Origin: Oceanospirillaceae bacterium
Lineage (GTDB): Bacteria; Pseudomonadota; Gammaproteobacteria; Pseudomonadales; Balneatricaceae
Length of the DNA: 64,000 nt
Direction of reading: 5' to 3'
Assembly: GCA_013373085.1 (NCBI GenBank)
Contig: JABXIM010000028.1
Location: 1-64,000 of the forward strand
Part shown: piece by piece, positions 31,789 to 42,146 of the stretch
Layout: each line of letters begins with the position of its first letter
How positions within the stretch are numbered: position 1 is the stretch's first letter
Notes under the pieces: model-generated
What the model was told of the DNA's origin: nothing
The model's database searches: none
What the model saw: the letters and a program-made list of their open reading frames with translations, nothing else
Position numbers and translations under genes: made by a program

Positions 31789-33267
31789 TCAGTGCCCAAT
31801 CAGGTCCGCGGCGCCTTCGGGCTTGTCGTAGACCCCGAAGCGGTCGACGATGGTGGCGCTGGCCTCGTTGAGCCCGAAAACCTCGACCTCGGTACCCTCG
31901 CGGCGGAACTTGATTACCACCTTGTCGAGGGACGATACGGCCGTGATATCCCAGAAATGCGCCTGGGTCAGGTCGATTACCACTTTATCCACCACTTCCT
32001 TGAAATCAAAGGCCGCGATGAACTTGTCGGCCGAGGCGAAGAACACCTGGCCAGCGACCTTGTACTCGCGCACCAGGCCCTTGTCGTCGATAGAGGCGTC
32101 AACGCGCATGTAGTGGCCGACCTTGCTGGCGAAGAACATCGCCGCCAGCAGCACGCCGACGAACACTCCATAGGCGAGGTTGTGCGTCGCGACGACCACG
32201 GCAACGGTGGCGACCATAACGATGTTGGTCGACAGCGGGTGCTGCCTGAGATTGCGCAGCGAATCCCAGCTGAAGGTGCCGATCGACACCATGATCATCA
32301 CCGCAACCAGTGCCGCCATCGGGATCTGCGCTACCCACTCGTCAAGGAACACCACCAGGATCAGCAGCAGTATGCCGGCGGTCAGCGTCGACAGGCGGGT
32401 GCGGCCGCCGGACTTCACGTTGATCACCGACTGACCGATCATCGCGCAACCGGCCATGCCGCCGAGCAGGCCGGCGCCGATATTGGCGATACCCTGGCCC
32501 TTGCATTCGCGATTCTTGTCGCTGCTGGTATCGGTCAGGTCATCGACGATGGTCGCGGTCATCAGCGACTCCAGCAGGCCTACCACCGCCAGCGGCAGCG
32601 AGTACGGCAGGATGATCATCAGCGTTTCGAGGTTCAGCGGCACTTCCGGCCAGAGGAAGATCGGCAGCGTATCCGGCAGCTCGCCCATATCGCCGACGGT
32701 ACGGATATCCAGCCCCAGCACCATCGACACCGCGGTCAGCAGCAGGATGCACACCAGCGGCGATGGCACCGCCTTGGTGATGTAGGGAAACAGGTAGATG
32801 ATCGCCAGGCCCGCGGCCGTCATCGCGTAGACGTGCCAGGTGACGTCGATCAGCTCCGGCAACTGCGCCATGAAGATCAGGATTGCCAGCGCGTTAACGA
32901 AGCCGGTCACCACCGAGCGCGAAACGAAACGCATCAGGCTGCCGAGCCGGAGATAGCCGGCGATGATCTGGAACACGCCGGTGAGCAATGTCGCCGCCAG
33001 CAGGTACTGCAGACCGTGCTCCTTGACCAGGGTCACCATCAGCAGCGCCATGGCGCCGGTGGCCGCCGAGATCATGCCGGGACGGCCGCCGGTGAAGGCG
33101 ATGATCACCGCGATACAGAAAGAAGCGTAGAGGCCGACCTTGGGATCGACACCGGCGATAATCGAGAAGGCGATCGCCTCTGGTATCAGGGCCAGCGCCA
33201 CGACGGCACCGGATAGCAGGTCGCCGCGGGTATTCGAGAACCACTGGCGTTTTATCGAGTCAATCAT
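31789..33267 (-). CDS. SulP-family anion transporter with STAS domain
   Basis: The 492-residue protein has a membrane domain of the SulP/SLC26 type (about 15-385) with [37 protein letters not shown] and a C-terminal cytoplasmic STAS domain (about 385-480, [20 protein letters not shown]). These resemble BicA-type bicarbonate or sulfate carriers; the substrate is not decided. The ATG at 33267 gives [12 protein letters not shown]; an upstream ATG at 33294 adds nine residues. Upstream stands a perfect hairpin at 33429-33453. Confidence 0.85.
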   Translation of the reverse strand: MIDSIKRQWFSNTRGDLLSGAVVALALIPEAIAFSIIAGVDPKVGLYASFCIAVIIAFTGGRPGMISAATGAMALLMVTLVKEHGLQYLLAATLLTGVFQIIAGYLRLGSLMRFVSRSVVTGFVNALAILIFMAQLPELIDVTWHVYAMTAAGLAIIYLFPYITKAVPSPLVCILLLTAVSMVLGLDIRTVGDMGELPDTLPIFLWPEVPLNLETLMIILPYSLPLAVVGLLESLMTATIVDDLTDTSSDKNRECKGQGIANIGAGLLGGMAGCAMIGQSVINVKSGGRTRLSTLTAGILLLILVVFLDEWVAQIPMAALVAVMIMVSIGTFSWDSLRNLRQHPLSTNIVMVATVAVVVATHNLAYGVFVGVLLAAMFFASKVGHYMRVDASIDDKGLVREYKVAGQVFFASADKFIAAFDFKEVVDKVVIDLTQAHFWDITAVSSLDKVVIKFRREGTEVEVFGLNEASATIVDRFGVYDKPEGAADLIGH

Positions 33268-33428
33268 CTGTAGTCCGTTGTCAGGTTCAGGCACCGCCAG
33301 GGTGCTATGCCGGTCAAAAGCATTGTCCGTCCGGTCTGTTCAAAACGTGTGTCCGCGGCAACCCGGCCGGGTATTTTTCAGCCCGGCTCCGGGCTAAATC
33401 AGCGAAACACCATGAGCTCCAGAACGCA

Positions 33429-33453
33429 CTCAGCCCCGGCAAGCGGGGCTGAG
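33429..33453. terminator. Perfect hairpin between uraA and the SulP gene
   Basis: CTCAGCCCCG and CGGGGCTGAG form a 10-bp stem over the loop GCAAG. It lies downstream of the uraA stop on the minus strand; no long T-run follows, so its role as a terminator is uncertain. A weaker AGCCCGG-CTCCGGGCT hairpin lies at about 33380. Confidence 0.5.
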
Positions 33454-33540
33454 CACAGAAAATGTACAGGGAGGGCCGCGCGCGTACCCTAACGACTCGG
33501 GACCGGAGCGTCAAGGCAGCGCCGGCCTCGAGCCGGGATT

Positions 33541-34839
33541 TCAGCGGGTATGCTCGATGATATCGTCGACGACCTCCTTTTCTTCGTCGAGATCATCGCG
33601 ATCCGGTGCGTCGCGCGGCAGGACGAGATTCAGGATGATCGCCGCGATGCCGCACAACGCCACGCCCTGCAGGCTCGAAGCGCCCTCCCCGATCACCATG
33701 CCGCCGATACCGAACACCAGCACCGTGGCGACGATCACCAGGTTGCGCTGCGCCGACAGGTCGACGTGGGCCTTGATCAGGGTATTCATGCCGACGGCGG
33801 CTATGGAGCCGAACAGCAGGATCAGAATCCCCCCCATCACCGGCGTCGGGATGGTCTGCAGCAACACGCCGATCTTGGCGACGAACGCCAGGGCGATGGC
33901 GAAGATCGCCGCCCAGGTCATCACCGCCGGGTTAAACGCCCGGGTCAGCATCACTGCGCCGGTCACTTCCGAGTAGGTGGTGTTCGGCGGACCGCCGAGC
34001 AGCGCCGCGGTCGAGGTGGCCAGACCGTCACCGAGCAGGGTGCGATGCAGGCCGGGTTTGCGCAGGTAGTCGCGACCGGTAACGTTGCTGATCGCCAGTA
34101 CGTCACCGACGTGCTCGATCGCCGGCGCGATAGCCACCGGCAGCATGAACAGGATCGCCTGCCAGTTGAATTCCGGCGTCACAAAGGCCGGCACCGAGAA
34201 CCAGGCTGCCTCGCCAACCGGTGTGAAATCAACCATTCCCATCGCCAGCGCCGTCAGGTAACCCACCACGACGCCCGACAATATCGGCACCAGCCGGAAG
34301 ATACCGTGGGCGAACACCGCGACGGCCAGAGTGGTCAGCAACGCCGCCATCGACACCAGCATCGCATCCCCGTAGGCGAACAATTCCGCAGCGCCGTCGC
34401 CGGTCTTGCCCATCGCCATGTTGACCGCCACCGGCGCGAGACCGAGACCGATCACCATGATAATGGGGCCGGTGACCACCGGCGGCATCAGATGATGAAT
34501 GAACCCCACACCTCGCAACCGTACCGCCAGCGACAGCAACAGATACAACACACCCGCCGCCATCAGGCCTCCCATCGTTGCCGGGATGCCCCACGCCTGA
34601 ACGCCGTAAATGATCGGTGCGATAAAGGCGAACGACGAGGCCAGAAACACCGGCACACTGCGACCGGTCGCGACCTGGAACACCAGCGTGCCGGCGCCGG
34701 CGGTGAACAGCGCGACGCTGGGGTCGAGGCCGGTCAGCAAGGGGACCAGCACCAGTGCACCGAAGGCGACGAACAGCATCTGGGAACCGGCCAGTACGCC
34801 GCGCCAGCCACTGACCGGGAATTCGCTTACATTTGCCAT
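33541..34839 (-). CDS. uraA: Uracil permease (NCS2 family)
   Basis: The 432-residue membrane protein carries the NCS2 signature FMLPVAIAPAIEHVGDVLAI, with the acidic residue that binds uracil, and GGPPNTTYSEVTGAV. About 14 hydrophobic segments are visible, as in UraA. It is a proton-linked uracil importer. The gene starts 10 bases after upp, on the same strand, so upp-uraA is a salvage operon in which transport feeds phosphoribosylation. Confidence 0.92.
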   Translation of the reverse strand: MANVSEFPVSGWRGVLAGSQMLFVAFGALVLVPLLTGLDPSVALFTAGAGTLVFQVATGRSVPVFLASSFAFIAPIIYGVQAWGIPATMGGLMAAGVLYLLLSLAVRLRGVGFIHHLMPPVVTGPIIMVIGLGLAPVAVNMAMGKTGDGAAELFAYGDAMLVSMAALLTTLAVAVFAHGIFRLVPILSGVVVGYLTALAMGMVDFTPVGEAAWFSVPAFVTPEFNWQAILFMLPVAIAPAIEHVGDVLAISNVTGRDYLRKPGLHRTLLGDGLATSTAALLGGPPNTTYSEVTGAVMLTRAFNPAVMTWAAIFAIALAFVAKIGVLLQTIPTPVMGGILILLFGSIAAVGMNTLIKAHVDLSAQRNLVIVATVLVFGIGGMVIGEGASSLQGVALCGIAAIILNLVLPRDAPDRDDLDEEKEVVDDIIEHTR

Positions 34840-34848
34840 CGCCCGCTC

Positions 34849-35475
34849 CTACTGGGTGCCGAAGATCTTGTCACCGGCATCACCAAGGCCGGGCAATATA
34901 TAGCCTTTGTCGTTAAGCCGCTCGTCGATCGAGGCGGTAAAAATATCGACGTCGGGATGGGCCGCCTCGACCTTGCGGATTCCCTCGGGTGCTGCCACCA
35001 GCACCAGCACGCGAATGCTGCTGCAGCCGGCTTTTTTCAGCATATCGATGGTCGCCACCAGGGTGCCGCCGGTCGCCAGCATTGGGTCGATAATCAGCGC
35101 CATGCGCTCGTCGATATCGTTGGCCAGCTTCTCGAAATAGGGTACCGGCTCCAGGGTTTCCTCGTTGCGGTATAGACCGACCACCGAGATCTTGGCGCTC
35201 GGCACCAACTCCAGTACGCCTTCCAGCATGCCGAGACCGGCCCGCAGTATCGGCACCACGGTGAACTTTTTGCCCTTGATGCGTTCAGCCTGGACCGGGC
35301 CGCACCAGCCCTGCACTTCGTAGGGCTCCAGCTCAAGGTCCTTGGTGCCCTCATAGGTCAGCAGGCAGGCCACCTCGGATGCCAACTGGCGGAAGCTTCG
35401 GGTACTCAGATTGACGGAACGCATCAGGCCCAGCTTGTGGCGGACCAACGGATGTCGGATTTCATGAACGCTCAT
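34849..35475 (-). CDS. upp: Uracil phosphoribosyltransferase
   Basis: The 208-residue enzyme converts uracil and PRPP to UMP. The PRPP-binding loop reads [16 protein letters not shown] near 127-142, the start is [19 protein letters not shown] as in the family, and the C-terminus ends [13 protein letters not shown]. It is the first gene of the upp-uraA operon and is divergent from hpt. Confidence 0.95.
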   Translation of the reverse strand: MSVHEIRHPLVRHKLGLMRSVNLSTRSFRQLASEVACLLTYEGTKDLELEPYEVQGWCGPVQAERIKGKKFTVVPILRAGLGMLEGVLELVPSAKISVVGLYRNEETLEPVPYFEKLANDIDERMALIIDPMLATGGTLVATIDMLKKAGCSSIRVLVLVAAPEGIRKVEAAHPDVDIFTASIDERLNDKGYILPGLGDAGDKIFGTQ

Positions 35476-35773
35476 CGGTATCTCTCATTCAGGTGGCATT
35501 GGGTAGTCGCTGGGTAAGCGTGTGCCCACTCCAAGCCCGGCATGGCAAAATCGCGTGAATCCTAGTCAAAGCTGGACGGTTTGTCATCTTGCCTTTTGAC
35601 CATATGGACAGTATTTTGAACGGTTTGCCGCAGTCGTTCGACGAAAGCGCAGCCGCTTGTACTTCCACAAAAACCGTCTTTATTGATATAGGGCGCAGGT
35701 GCGGGCGTTTCGACAATCACCTGCGCGCAGTTGCGCCAAGACCTCAATCTTTTGACCAATAGCCGAATCTGCG
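35476..35773. promoter_or_regulatory. Divergent intergenic region upp-hpt
   Basis: The 298-base region must hold the promoters for upp (minus) and hpt (plus). It contains the palindrome CCATATGG at about 35598-35605, flanked by TTGACC and ATTTTGAAC, and is locally AT-rich around 35660-35700. I could not identify a known operator such as a PurR site, and no gene is recognised. Confidence 0.4.
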
Positions 35774-36334
35774 ATGAGCGAAAACGATCTGGACCATATC
35801 CGACAGGTATACGCCGAAGCCGACCTGCTGCACAGCGCAGAGGAAGTCGAGGCGTCCATTGATACCATGGCCGAAGCCATCAGCGCCGAGCTCGGCGACC
35901 GCAACCCGGTGCTGTTCAGCATCATGAACGGTGGCCTGGTCATCGGCGGCAAGCTGTTGACCCGCCTCGAGTTTCCACTGGAATCGAGCTACCTTCACGC
36001 AACCCGTTACCGCAACAGCACCAGCGGCCACGAACTGGAGTGGAAAGTGCCGCCGATGATCGAGTTTCGCGACCGCCCGGTACTGATCATCGACGACATC
36101 CTCGACGAAGGTCACACCCTTGCCGAGATTATCGACTATTTCAGGCGTGAAGGCGCCGGCGAGGTTTATACCGCGGTATTGATCGACAAGGTGCACGACC
36201 GCAAGGCGCGCGCCGATCTGAAAGCCGATTTCGTCGGCTTGGAAACCGTCGACCGCTACGTCTTCGGTTACGGCATGGATTACAAGGGCTACTGGCGCAA
36301 TGCGCCCGGCATATTCGCCGTCAAGGGGTTGTGA
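35774..36334 (+). CDS. hpt: Hypoxanthine-guanine phosphoribosyltransferase
   Basis: The 186-residue enzyme of purine salvage joins PRPP to hypoxanthine or guanine. The PRPP motif is VLIIDDILDEGHTL (about 103-116); FSIMNGGLVIGG is the conserved pyrophosphate loop near the N-terminus. The 3' end overlaps the convergent parA-like gene by 14 bases. Confidence 0.9.
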   Translation: MSENDLDHIRQVYAEADLLHSAEEVEASIDTMAEAISAELGDRNPVLFSIMNGGLVIGGKLLTRLEFPLESSYLHATRYRNSTSGHELEWKVPPMIEFRDRPVLIIDDILDEGHTLAEIIDYFRREGAGEVYTAVLIDKVHDRKARADLKADFVGLETVDRYVFGYGMDYKGYWRNAPGIFAVKGL

Positions 36335-37097
36335 CCGGATGCAGTTCATCGAACAGCGCGACGAATTCCTTGGTCAGCTTGTGGTTCGGCGCCAGGTGAA
36401 TCAGCGGCCGAGACTCGTCGTGTGACTCACGCATTTTCACCGATGACGAGATACGGGTATTCAGCAAGGGCAGCTGTTCTTCGGCGAGCTGCGCCACGAT
36501 TTTCTGCGGCAGCGACGCCCGCGGCTGGAACTGGTTGACGACGATCCCTTCGACTTGAAGCGCCTCATTATGGTCGATCTGGGTTTCCCGCACGTTATCG
36601 AGCAGACTGTATAGCGCCTGGCGCGCGAACTCGTCGCAGTCGAACGGGATCAGGCAACGCTCTGCCGCCACCAGAGCCGAAAGCGTGAAGAAGTTGAACG
36701 CCGGCGGAGTATCGATGTAAATAGCGTCGTACTCGTCGAGCCGGTTCAGCGCATCGCGCAGCTTGTAGATCTTGTGCTTGGCTTCGAGCTTGGCATGCAG
36801 ATCACCGACTTCAGGGCTGGACGGGATCAAAAACAGGTTTTCGTACGGTGTTTCATGTACGAACTCGTCAGCGGAGGCCGGCTTGAGTTGCCGCGTCAGT
36901 ATCTGTTCGAACAGGCCATGGATATCGGCCTGGGTATGGGCGGCGTTCTCGCCGAGCAGATACTGGGTCGAGTTGCACTGGGGGTCGAGATCGACAATCA
37001 GCGTCCTCAAACCTCGGGCCGCACTGATCGCAGCAAGGTTGGTCGTGATACTGGATTTGCCGACGCCGCCCTTCTGATTGAATACGACACGCTTCAT
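36321..37097 (-). CDS. ParA/Soj-family ATPase (orphan)
   Basis: The 258-residue ATPase has the deviant Walker A KGGVGKSS near residue 7-14, a LIVDLDPQCNSTQYLLG Walker A' and DAIYIDTPPAFNFFTLSAL. ParA proteins position chromosomes, plasmids or protein cargo. No parB or parS is in the window, so this is an orphan, perhaps positioning another complex. GGAGTG precedes the chosen ATG; a start at 37127 adds 10 residues. It ends inside the hpt gene, convergent with a 14-base overlap. Confidence 0.85.
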   Translation of the reverse strand: MKRVVFNQKGGVGKSSITTNLAAISAARGLRTLIVDLDPQCNSTQYLLGENAAHTQADIHGLFEQILTRQLKPASADEFVHETPYENLFLIPSSPEVGDLHAKLEAKHKIYKLRDALNRLDEYDAIYIDTPPAFNFFTLSALVAAERCLIPFDCDEFARQALYSLLDNVRETQIDHNEALQVEGIVVNQFQPRASLPQKIVAQLAEEQLPLLNTRISSSVKMRESHDESRPLIHLAPNHKLTKEFVALFDELHPVTTP

Positions 37098-37167
37098 CGA
37101 TGCACTCCGAACGCTTTTATTATTCACTCGGCATTTAACCGGGCATTCCTGCCTGCTTCACTATCGT

Positions 37168-37207
37168 CCTTGAAAACCTGAGGGGTTGCCCCCCCAGGCG
37201 TTCAAGG
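37168..37207. repeat. Imperfect hairpin between parA and the DUF2333 gene
   Basis: CCTTGAA at 37168-37174 and TTCAAGG at 37201-37207 frame an inner CCTGAGGGG and CCCCCAGG pairing, giving a long hairpin. GATGCATCCATGCATC at about 37238 is a second small palindrome. The rest of the 207-base gap (37098-37304) has no gene. Function unknown; it may end or regulate the parA-side transcript. Confidence 0.45.
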
Positions 37208-37304
37208 ATTCGTATCGGGGCTACGACCAGTTATGATGCATCCATGCATCAACTAAGGGTGAACGGTATATGCCTGCCGTTTCGCTTCCCCCGCCACCAT
37301 GGGA

Positions 37305-38324
37305 TCAACCTTCCGACAGCAGATCGCGCAGGTCGATGATCCCCGCATTGGCCCGGGAAATGTAGGAAGCCATCACCAGGGAATGGTTGGCAACCAGGCC
37401 GAAGCCGGTGCCGTTGAGGATGAATGGACTCCAGATGGTATTCTGCGTCGCCTCGAGTTCCCGGATGATCTGCTGCAAACTAACCAGCGCTTCCTTCTTC
37501 TCCAGGGTTTCGGCGAAATCCATTTCCACACCTTGCAGGAGATGGAGCAGCGCCCAGGCGGTGCCGCGGGCTTCGTAGAAAACGTTATCGATCTCCATCC
37601 AGGGCGTTTTGTAATCGACTTGATTGGCAGCCTGCGCTGACGATGACTCGACAGCGCCGAGAGCGTGCCGTCCGACGCTGGCACTGAGCCGCTGCGACAG
37701 GCTGCCGAGGCGTGTCGAGACGTCCGCCAGCCACTCCCGCAGGTTGTCGGCACGGGCGTGAAACTCGGCCTCTCCGCCACCGGCCAACATGCGTGACTGG
37801 TAGGCGCGAAGATGCATCAGTGCCTTGCGGTATTCACGCTCGGTTGGTGGCAGCAGCCAGCTGTTGTTATTGAAGTGCAGCAGCGGCTCGGCCTCGATAA
37901 GATCCGGATCTTCGGTCGACTGCGATTGCGACCGGCTGAACGCCTTGCGCATCGCGCGGCTTGCATCGCGCGCCTGCACCAGCGCGCCATATTCCCAGCG
38001 CGGCACGTTGTCCAGCCAGACACCAGGCGGCAGGCGGTCGTTGCGGAGATAGCCGCCGGGCTTGTCGAGCAGGGTTTCGACGATATGGATCAGCGCGCCG
38101 GTGGTATGGGCTCCGACCACGACAGGCGCGCCGGCGGCCTGTTCCGACACCACTTCGCCGACTTCGAAACGGCCAGGTTCCCAGCTCCAGAACATGCCCA
38201 ATATGACGCAAACAAGCAGGTACAGCCCGACCAGAGCCAGCACCCACTTGAACCAGCCACTGGAGCCGAAACGGGCACTCAGCCGGTCCCAGCGCGTGAG
38301 CCACCAACGCTGCAATTTTTCCAA
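37305..38324 (-). CDS. DUF2333 family membrane-anchored protein
   Basis: The protein of about 339 residues has one N-terminal membrane helix (FKWVLALVGLYLLVCVILGMFW) and a large, mostly helical extracytoplasmic domain. Segments GGYLRNDRLPPGVWLDN and NNNSWLLPPTEREYRKALMHL mark DUF2333, whose function is unknown. No ATG sits at a sensible N-terminus; I chose TTG at 38324 (LEKLQRWWLTRWDRL), with AAGGAA seven bases upstream. Longer in-frame extensions to 38480 lack support. Confidence 0.7.
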   Translation of the reverse strand: MEKLQRWWLTRWDRLSARFGSSGWFKWVLALVGLYLLVCVILGMFWSWEPGRFEVGEVVSEQAAGAPVVVGAHTTGALIHIVETLLDKPGGYLRNDRLPPGVWLDNVPRWEYGALVQARDASRAMRKAFSRSQSQSTEDPDLIEAEPLLHFNNNSWLLPPTEREYRKALMHLRAYQSRMLAGGGEAEFHARADNLREWLADVSTRLGSLSQRLSASVGRHALGAVESSSAQAANQVDYKTPWMEIDNVFYEARGTAWALLHLLQGVEMDFAETLEKKEALVSLQQIIRELEATQNTIWSPFILNGTGFGLVANHSLVMASYISRANAGIIDLRDLLSEG

Positions 38325-38615
38325 GATGCTTTCCTTTTCCTCGACGGCACCGCACCGCCATCCGCTGCGGAAATATATGCTGCAACGCACTATTACCGAT
38401 TTGCCGTAGAGGGTCAATGGCGCTACAGGAGGCGGGCTGGCCGTTTTCTGTTCAGAAAAAGACCTCAAGAGGCTAAACAAAGCGGGAAATCAACCGTAAC
38501 TTCTTTGAAATAGCCGCTAACAGCACACTCACAGGGGTTTTAATGGACACCCTTGGCAGTTTCATGCACACTAGGCGGTCAATTCGCCCTTACAGCTGAT
38601 TTTCGAGGCATCTGG

Positions 38616-39053
38616 ATGGCCAGGATCCTGGTCCTGCACGGACCCAACCTGAACCTGCTCGGTACACGTGAACCCGGCATCTACGGCGCTACCCGGCTGC
38701 AGGATATCGATGCAGCGCTGGAAAGCCAGGCCCAAGCCGCCGGACACGCCCTGAGCAGCTTCCAGAGCAATGCCGAACATCAATTGATCGACCGCATCCA
38801 CGCTGCACGTGACGAGGACGTCGCCTTCATCATCATCAACCCGGCGGCCTTCACGCACACCAGCGTGGCGCTGCGCGATGCATTGCTGGCGGTGGACATT
38901 CCGTTTTACGAGGTCCATCTGTCCAACGTGCATGCGCGCGAGGCCTTCCGCCATCATTCGTATTTCTCCGATGTGGCGAAGGGCGTAATCTGCGGTTTCG
39001 GTAGTCAGGGCTATGAATTCGCACTCAGGGCTGCAATCAACCAGCTACCCTGA
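38616..39053 (+). CDS. aroQ: Type II 3-dehydroquinate dehydratase
   Basis: The 145-residue enzyme starts [24 protein letters not shown], with the catalytic Arg and Tyr of type II dehydroquinases, and has the substrate-binding [18 protein letters not shown] segment. It dehydrates 3-dehydroquinate in the shikimate pathway. It is followed at 50 bases by accB-accC, the usual gammaproteobacterial order, and forms one operon with them. Confidence 0.95.
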   Translation: MARILVLHGPNLNLLGTREPGIYGATRLQDIDAALESQAQAAGHALSSFQSNAEHQLIDRIHAARDEDVAFIIINPAAFTHTSVALRDALLAVDIPFYEVHLSNVHAREAFRHHSYFSDVAKGVICGFGSQGYEFALRAAINQLP

Positions 39054-39102
39054 GCACTTGCCAGTAAAACCATTGTCACCACGAATTGAAGACGAGACCA
39101 GA

Positions 39103-39567
39103 ATGGATATCCGCAAAGTCAAGAAACTGATCGAGCTGCTGGAAGAATCCAACATCAACGAAATCGAGATCAAGGAGGGCGAGGAGTCCGTTCGTATCAG
39201 CCGCCTGTCCCAGAACGGCGCCACGCCGATGGTGATGCCGCAGGCTTACGTTCAGCAGGCACCCATCGCCGCTCCGGCACCGGTGGCCGCGCCGGCTGCA
39301 GCCGCCGAACCCGCCGCAGCCGAAGAGCCGAACGGTCATGTCGTGCGCTCGCCGATGGTCGGCACTTTCTACCGCTCCCCGTCTCCGAGCTCGCCTGCAT
39401 TCATTGAAGTCGGCAAGAGCGTCAAGGCTGGCGATGTGATCTGCATCGTCGAAGCCATGAAGATGATGAACCAGATTGAAGCCGACAAGTCCGGCGTCAT
39501 CGAAGCCATCCTGGTCGAAGACGGCCAGCCGGTCGAGTACGACCAGCCGCTGGTCACCATCGTCTAA
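39103..39567 (+). CDS. accB: Biotin carboxyl carrier protein of acetyl-CoA carboxylase
   Basis: The 154-residue protein has an N-terminal helical dimerisation part ([16 protein letters not shown]), an Ala/Pro linker (about 53-75) and a biotinyl domain with the biotinylated lysine in [10 protein letters not shown]. It carries carboxybiotin between AccC and the carboxyltransferase in fatty acid synthesis. The Ala/Pro linker flexes during the swing. It is followed by accC at 31 bases. Confidence 0.95.
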   Translation: MDIRKVKKLIELLEESNINEIEIKEGEESVRISRLSQNGATPMVMPQAYVQQAPIAAPAPVAAPAAAAEPAAAEEPNGHVVRSPMVGTFYRSPSPSSPAFIEVGKSVKAGDVICIVEAMKMMNQIEADKSGVIEAILVEDGQPVEYDQPLVTIV

Positions 39568-39598
39568 GCGCCGCTGCATCAGATCAAGGAATTAACAG

Positions 39599-40939
39599 AT
39601 GCTTGAAAAAGTCGTCATAGCCAACCGGGGCGAAATCGCGCTGCGGATACTGCGGGCCTGCAAGGAGCTGGGCATCAAAACCGTCGCGGTTCACTCCGTA
39701 GCGGACCGCGACCTGATGCACGTACGCATGGCCGACGAGGCCGTCTGTATCGGCCCGGCACCGTCTCCGGCGAGCTACCTCAACATCCCGGCGATCATCA
39801 GCGCCGCCGAAGTGACCGATGCCAGCGGTATTCACCCCGGCTACGGCTTCCTCGCCGAGAACGCGAACTTCGCCGAGCAGGTCGAACGTTCCGGCTTCAA
39901 GTTCATCGGCCCGACCGCCGACGTCATCCGCCTGATGGGCGACAAGGTCTCCGCTATCGAGGCAATGAAGAAAGCCGGCGTACCCACGGTGCCGGGTTCC
40001 GACGGACCCCTGCCCGAAGATGCCGAAGAAATCCACGCCATTGCCCAGCGCATCGGCTATCCGGTGATCATCAAGGCTGCCGCCGGCGGCGGTGGTCGCG
40101 GCATGCGCGTGGTGCACACCGAAGCGGCGCTGCTGAACTCGATCCATATCACGCGCTCCGAAGCCGCTGCGGCCTTCGGCGACGATACGGTGTACATGGA
40201 GAAGTTTCTCGAGAATCCGCGTCACGTCGAGGTACAGGTGCTGGCCGACGGGCAGGGCAACGCCATCCATCTCTACGATCGCGACTGCTCACTGCAGCGC
40301 CGTCATCAGAAGGTGGTCGAGGAAGCGCCGGCGCCCCATATCGATCCCGATGCTCGCCGTCACGTGCTGCAGTCCTGCATCGACGCCTGCATCACCATCA
40401 ACTATCGCGGAGCTGGCACCTTCGAGTTCCTCTACGAAGACGGCCGTTTCTACTTCATCGAGATGAACACCCGCGTTCAGGTGGAGCACCCGGTCACCGA
40501 AATGGTTACCGGCGTCGATATCGTCAAGGAACAGCTGCGCATCGCGTCCGGCGAGAAACTGTCGCTGACCCAGGACGACATCGTCTGCCGGGGTCACGCC
40601 TTCGAGTGCCGCATCAACGCCGAGGACCCGAAGACCTTCATGCCGAGCCCCGGCAACGTCAAGCACTTCCACTCACCGGGCGGTTTCGGCGTCCGCGTGG
40701 ACTCGCACCTGTACAGCGGCTATACCGTGCCGCCCAACTACGACTCCCTGGTGGCCAAGCTGATCACCTATGGCGAGGACCGCGAGATCGCGCTGACGCG
40801 CATGCGCAATGCGCTGGACGAGATGCTGGTCGAGGGCATCCGCACCAATATCCCGCTGCACCAGGATATCGTGCGCGATACCAACTTCGCCAAGGGCGGC
40901 GTCAACATCCACTACCTGGAAAAGAAGCTGGGGCTGTAA
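39599..40939 (+). CDS. accC: Biotin carboxylase of acetyl-CoA carboxylase
   Basis: The 446-residue ATP-grasp enzyme carboxylates biotin on AccB with bicarbonate and [24 protein letters not shown] and the glycine loop [13 protein letters not shown], with [14 protein letters not shown], are diagnostic. AAGGAATTAAC lies before the ATG. A terminator follows about 60 bases downstream. Confidence 0.95.
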   Translation: MLEKVVIANRGEIALRILRACKELGIKTVAVHSVADRDLMHVRMADEAVCIGPAPSPASYLNIPAIISAAEVTDASGIHPGYGFLAENANFAEQVERSGFKFIGPTADVIRLMGDKVSAIEAMKKAGVPTVPGSDGPLPEDAEEIHAIAQRIGYPVIIKAAAGGGGRGMRVVHTEAALLNSIHITRSEAAAAFGDDTVYMEKFLENPRHVEVQVLADGQGNAIHLYDRDCSLQRRHQKVVEEAPAPHIDPDARRHVLQSCIDACITINYRGAGTFEFLYEDGRFYFIEMNTRVQVEHPVTEMVTGVDIVKEQLRIASGEKLSLTQDDIVCRGHAFECRINAEDPKTFMPSPGNVKHFHSPGGFGVRVDSHLYSGYTVPPNYDSLVAKLITYGEDREIALTRMRNALDEMLVEGIRTNIPLHQDIVRDTNFAKGGVNIHYLEKKLGL

Positions 40940-40998
40940 AGGCAACCCCAGCTTCTAGCGGCAGTCGGGCAGCAACCCGCCTGTCGCCGCCGGAACCA

Positions 40999-41020
40999 AG
41001 CCCGCATCCGCGGGCTTTTT
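40999..41020 (+). terminator. Rho-independent terminator after accC
   Basis: AGCCCGC-ATCC-GCGGGCT is followed by TTTTT (41017-41020 on), a textbook intrinsic terminator about 60 bases past the accC stop. Confidence 0.9.
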
Positions 41021-41112
41021 CATGGCAGGCCTGCCTCGGTCACGCACCTATGCCCGGGTGGGCCTGCCTGTCCCCGCTACCGCTACCTTTCGCCTCCCCT
41101 AACCTTACGCCC

Positions 41113-41145
41113 ATGGCTCATGGCTCATGGCTCATGGCTCATGGC
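41113..41145. repeat. Four copies of the heptamer ATGGCTC plus a partial
   Basis: ATGGCTC occurs four times head to tail (41113-41140) followed by ATGGC. It lies between the accC terminator and prmA, in the likely prmA promoter region. Each unit contains an ATG, so slippage could change upstream start codons. Confidence 0.85.
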
Positions 41146-41224
41146 GTCCGACAATGGTTCCCCACGGCTTCCGAATCGGCCATACTCTTCCTTATTCTAT
41201 TTATGCAAGCGATACGGACTCCTT

Positions 41225-42118
41225 ATGCCCTGGCTACAAATCAAGCTCTCGATCAAACCCGATGTGGCGGAGCAGTACGAAGATATCCTGCTGGCAGCCG
41301 GCTGCGCGGCCGTCACCTACCAGGATTCGGCTGACGAGCCAATCTTCGAACCGGACCTCGGCACCACGCCGCTCTGGTCCGACACCACCATCACCGGGTT
41401 GTTCGCCGCCGAGCATGATCTGAAGGAGACGGAAAAGATCGTGCGCGAAGCGCACGAACAGCTGTTCCCCGACCAGCCGCTGCCCGAGTTTCGGGCCGAG
41501 ATCCTGGAGGACAAGGACTGGGAGCGCGAGTGGATGAGCAACTACCACCCGATGCGCTTCGGTCAGCGGCTCTGGGTCTGCCCGAGCTGGCGAGAAGCCC
41601 CCGAGCCCGATGCCGTCAACCTGATGCTGGATCCCGGCCTGGCATTCGGCACCGGTACCCACCCGACCACCGCGCTGTGCCTGGAATGGCTCGACGCCGA
41701 GCCGCTAGCCGGCAAAGGCGTGACCGACTACGGCTGTGGCTCCGGCATTCTGGGTATCGCCGCACTGTTGCTGGGCGCCGATTCGGTTCTGGCAGTCGAC
41801 ATCGATCCTCAGGCGCTGCAGGCCACCCGCAGCAATCTGGAGCGCAACAATCTGGACGTCAGTCGGCTCGAGGCCTGCCTGCCGGAACAGGCGCCGGAGA
41901 GAGAATCCGACGTCCTGGTCGCCAATATTCTCGCGGGCCCGCTGGTCGAGCTGGCGCCAACGCTGGCCAAGCGGGTGCGCAGCGGCGGGCGCATCGCGTT
42001 GTCCGGCCTGCTGGAACAGCAGGCCGAAGAGATCCAGGCCGCCTACAGCCCCTGGTTCCGCCTCGACCCGATTGCCGAGCGCGATGGCTGGATCCGGATT
42101 TCCGGCACCAGACTCTGA
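41225..42118 (+). CDS. prmA: Ribosomal protein L11 methyltransferase
   Basis: The 297-residue enzyme trimethylates ribosomal protein L11 using SAM. It has the [19 protein letters not shown] motif and the SAM-binding [19 protein letters not shown]. The N-terminal [13 protein letters not shown] segment is the substrate-recognition domain. The ATG at 41225 fits; further upstream starts run into the heptamer repeat and are not supported. Confidence 0.95.
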   Translation: MPWLQIKLSIKPDVAEQYEDILLAAGCAAVTYQDSADEPIFEPDLGTTPLWSDTTITGLFAAEHDLKETEKIVREAHEQLFPDQPLPEFRAEILEDKDWEREWMSNYHPMRFGQRLWVCPSWREAPEPDAVNLMLDPGLAFGTGTHPTTALCLEWLDAEPLAGKGVTDYGCGSGILGIAALLLGADSVLAVDIDPQALQATRSNLERNNLDVSRLEACLPEQAPERESDVLVANILAGPLVELAPTLAKRVRSGGRIALSGLLEQQAEEIQAAYSPWFRLDPIAERDGWIRISGTRL

Positions 42119-42146
42119 CCCAAACAGGATCTACCCGGGTTAAGCC

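Noticed and set aside
31666..33216. A 516-codon plus-strand frame over the SulP transporter
   Set aside because: The composition (His/Asp/Gln-rich) and lack of motifs fit an antisense shadow of the transporter gene; the same applies to the plus-strand frames at 4811-6208 and 33550-35175.
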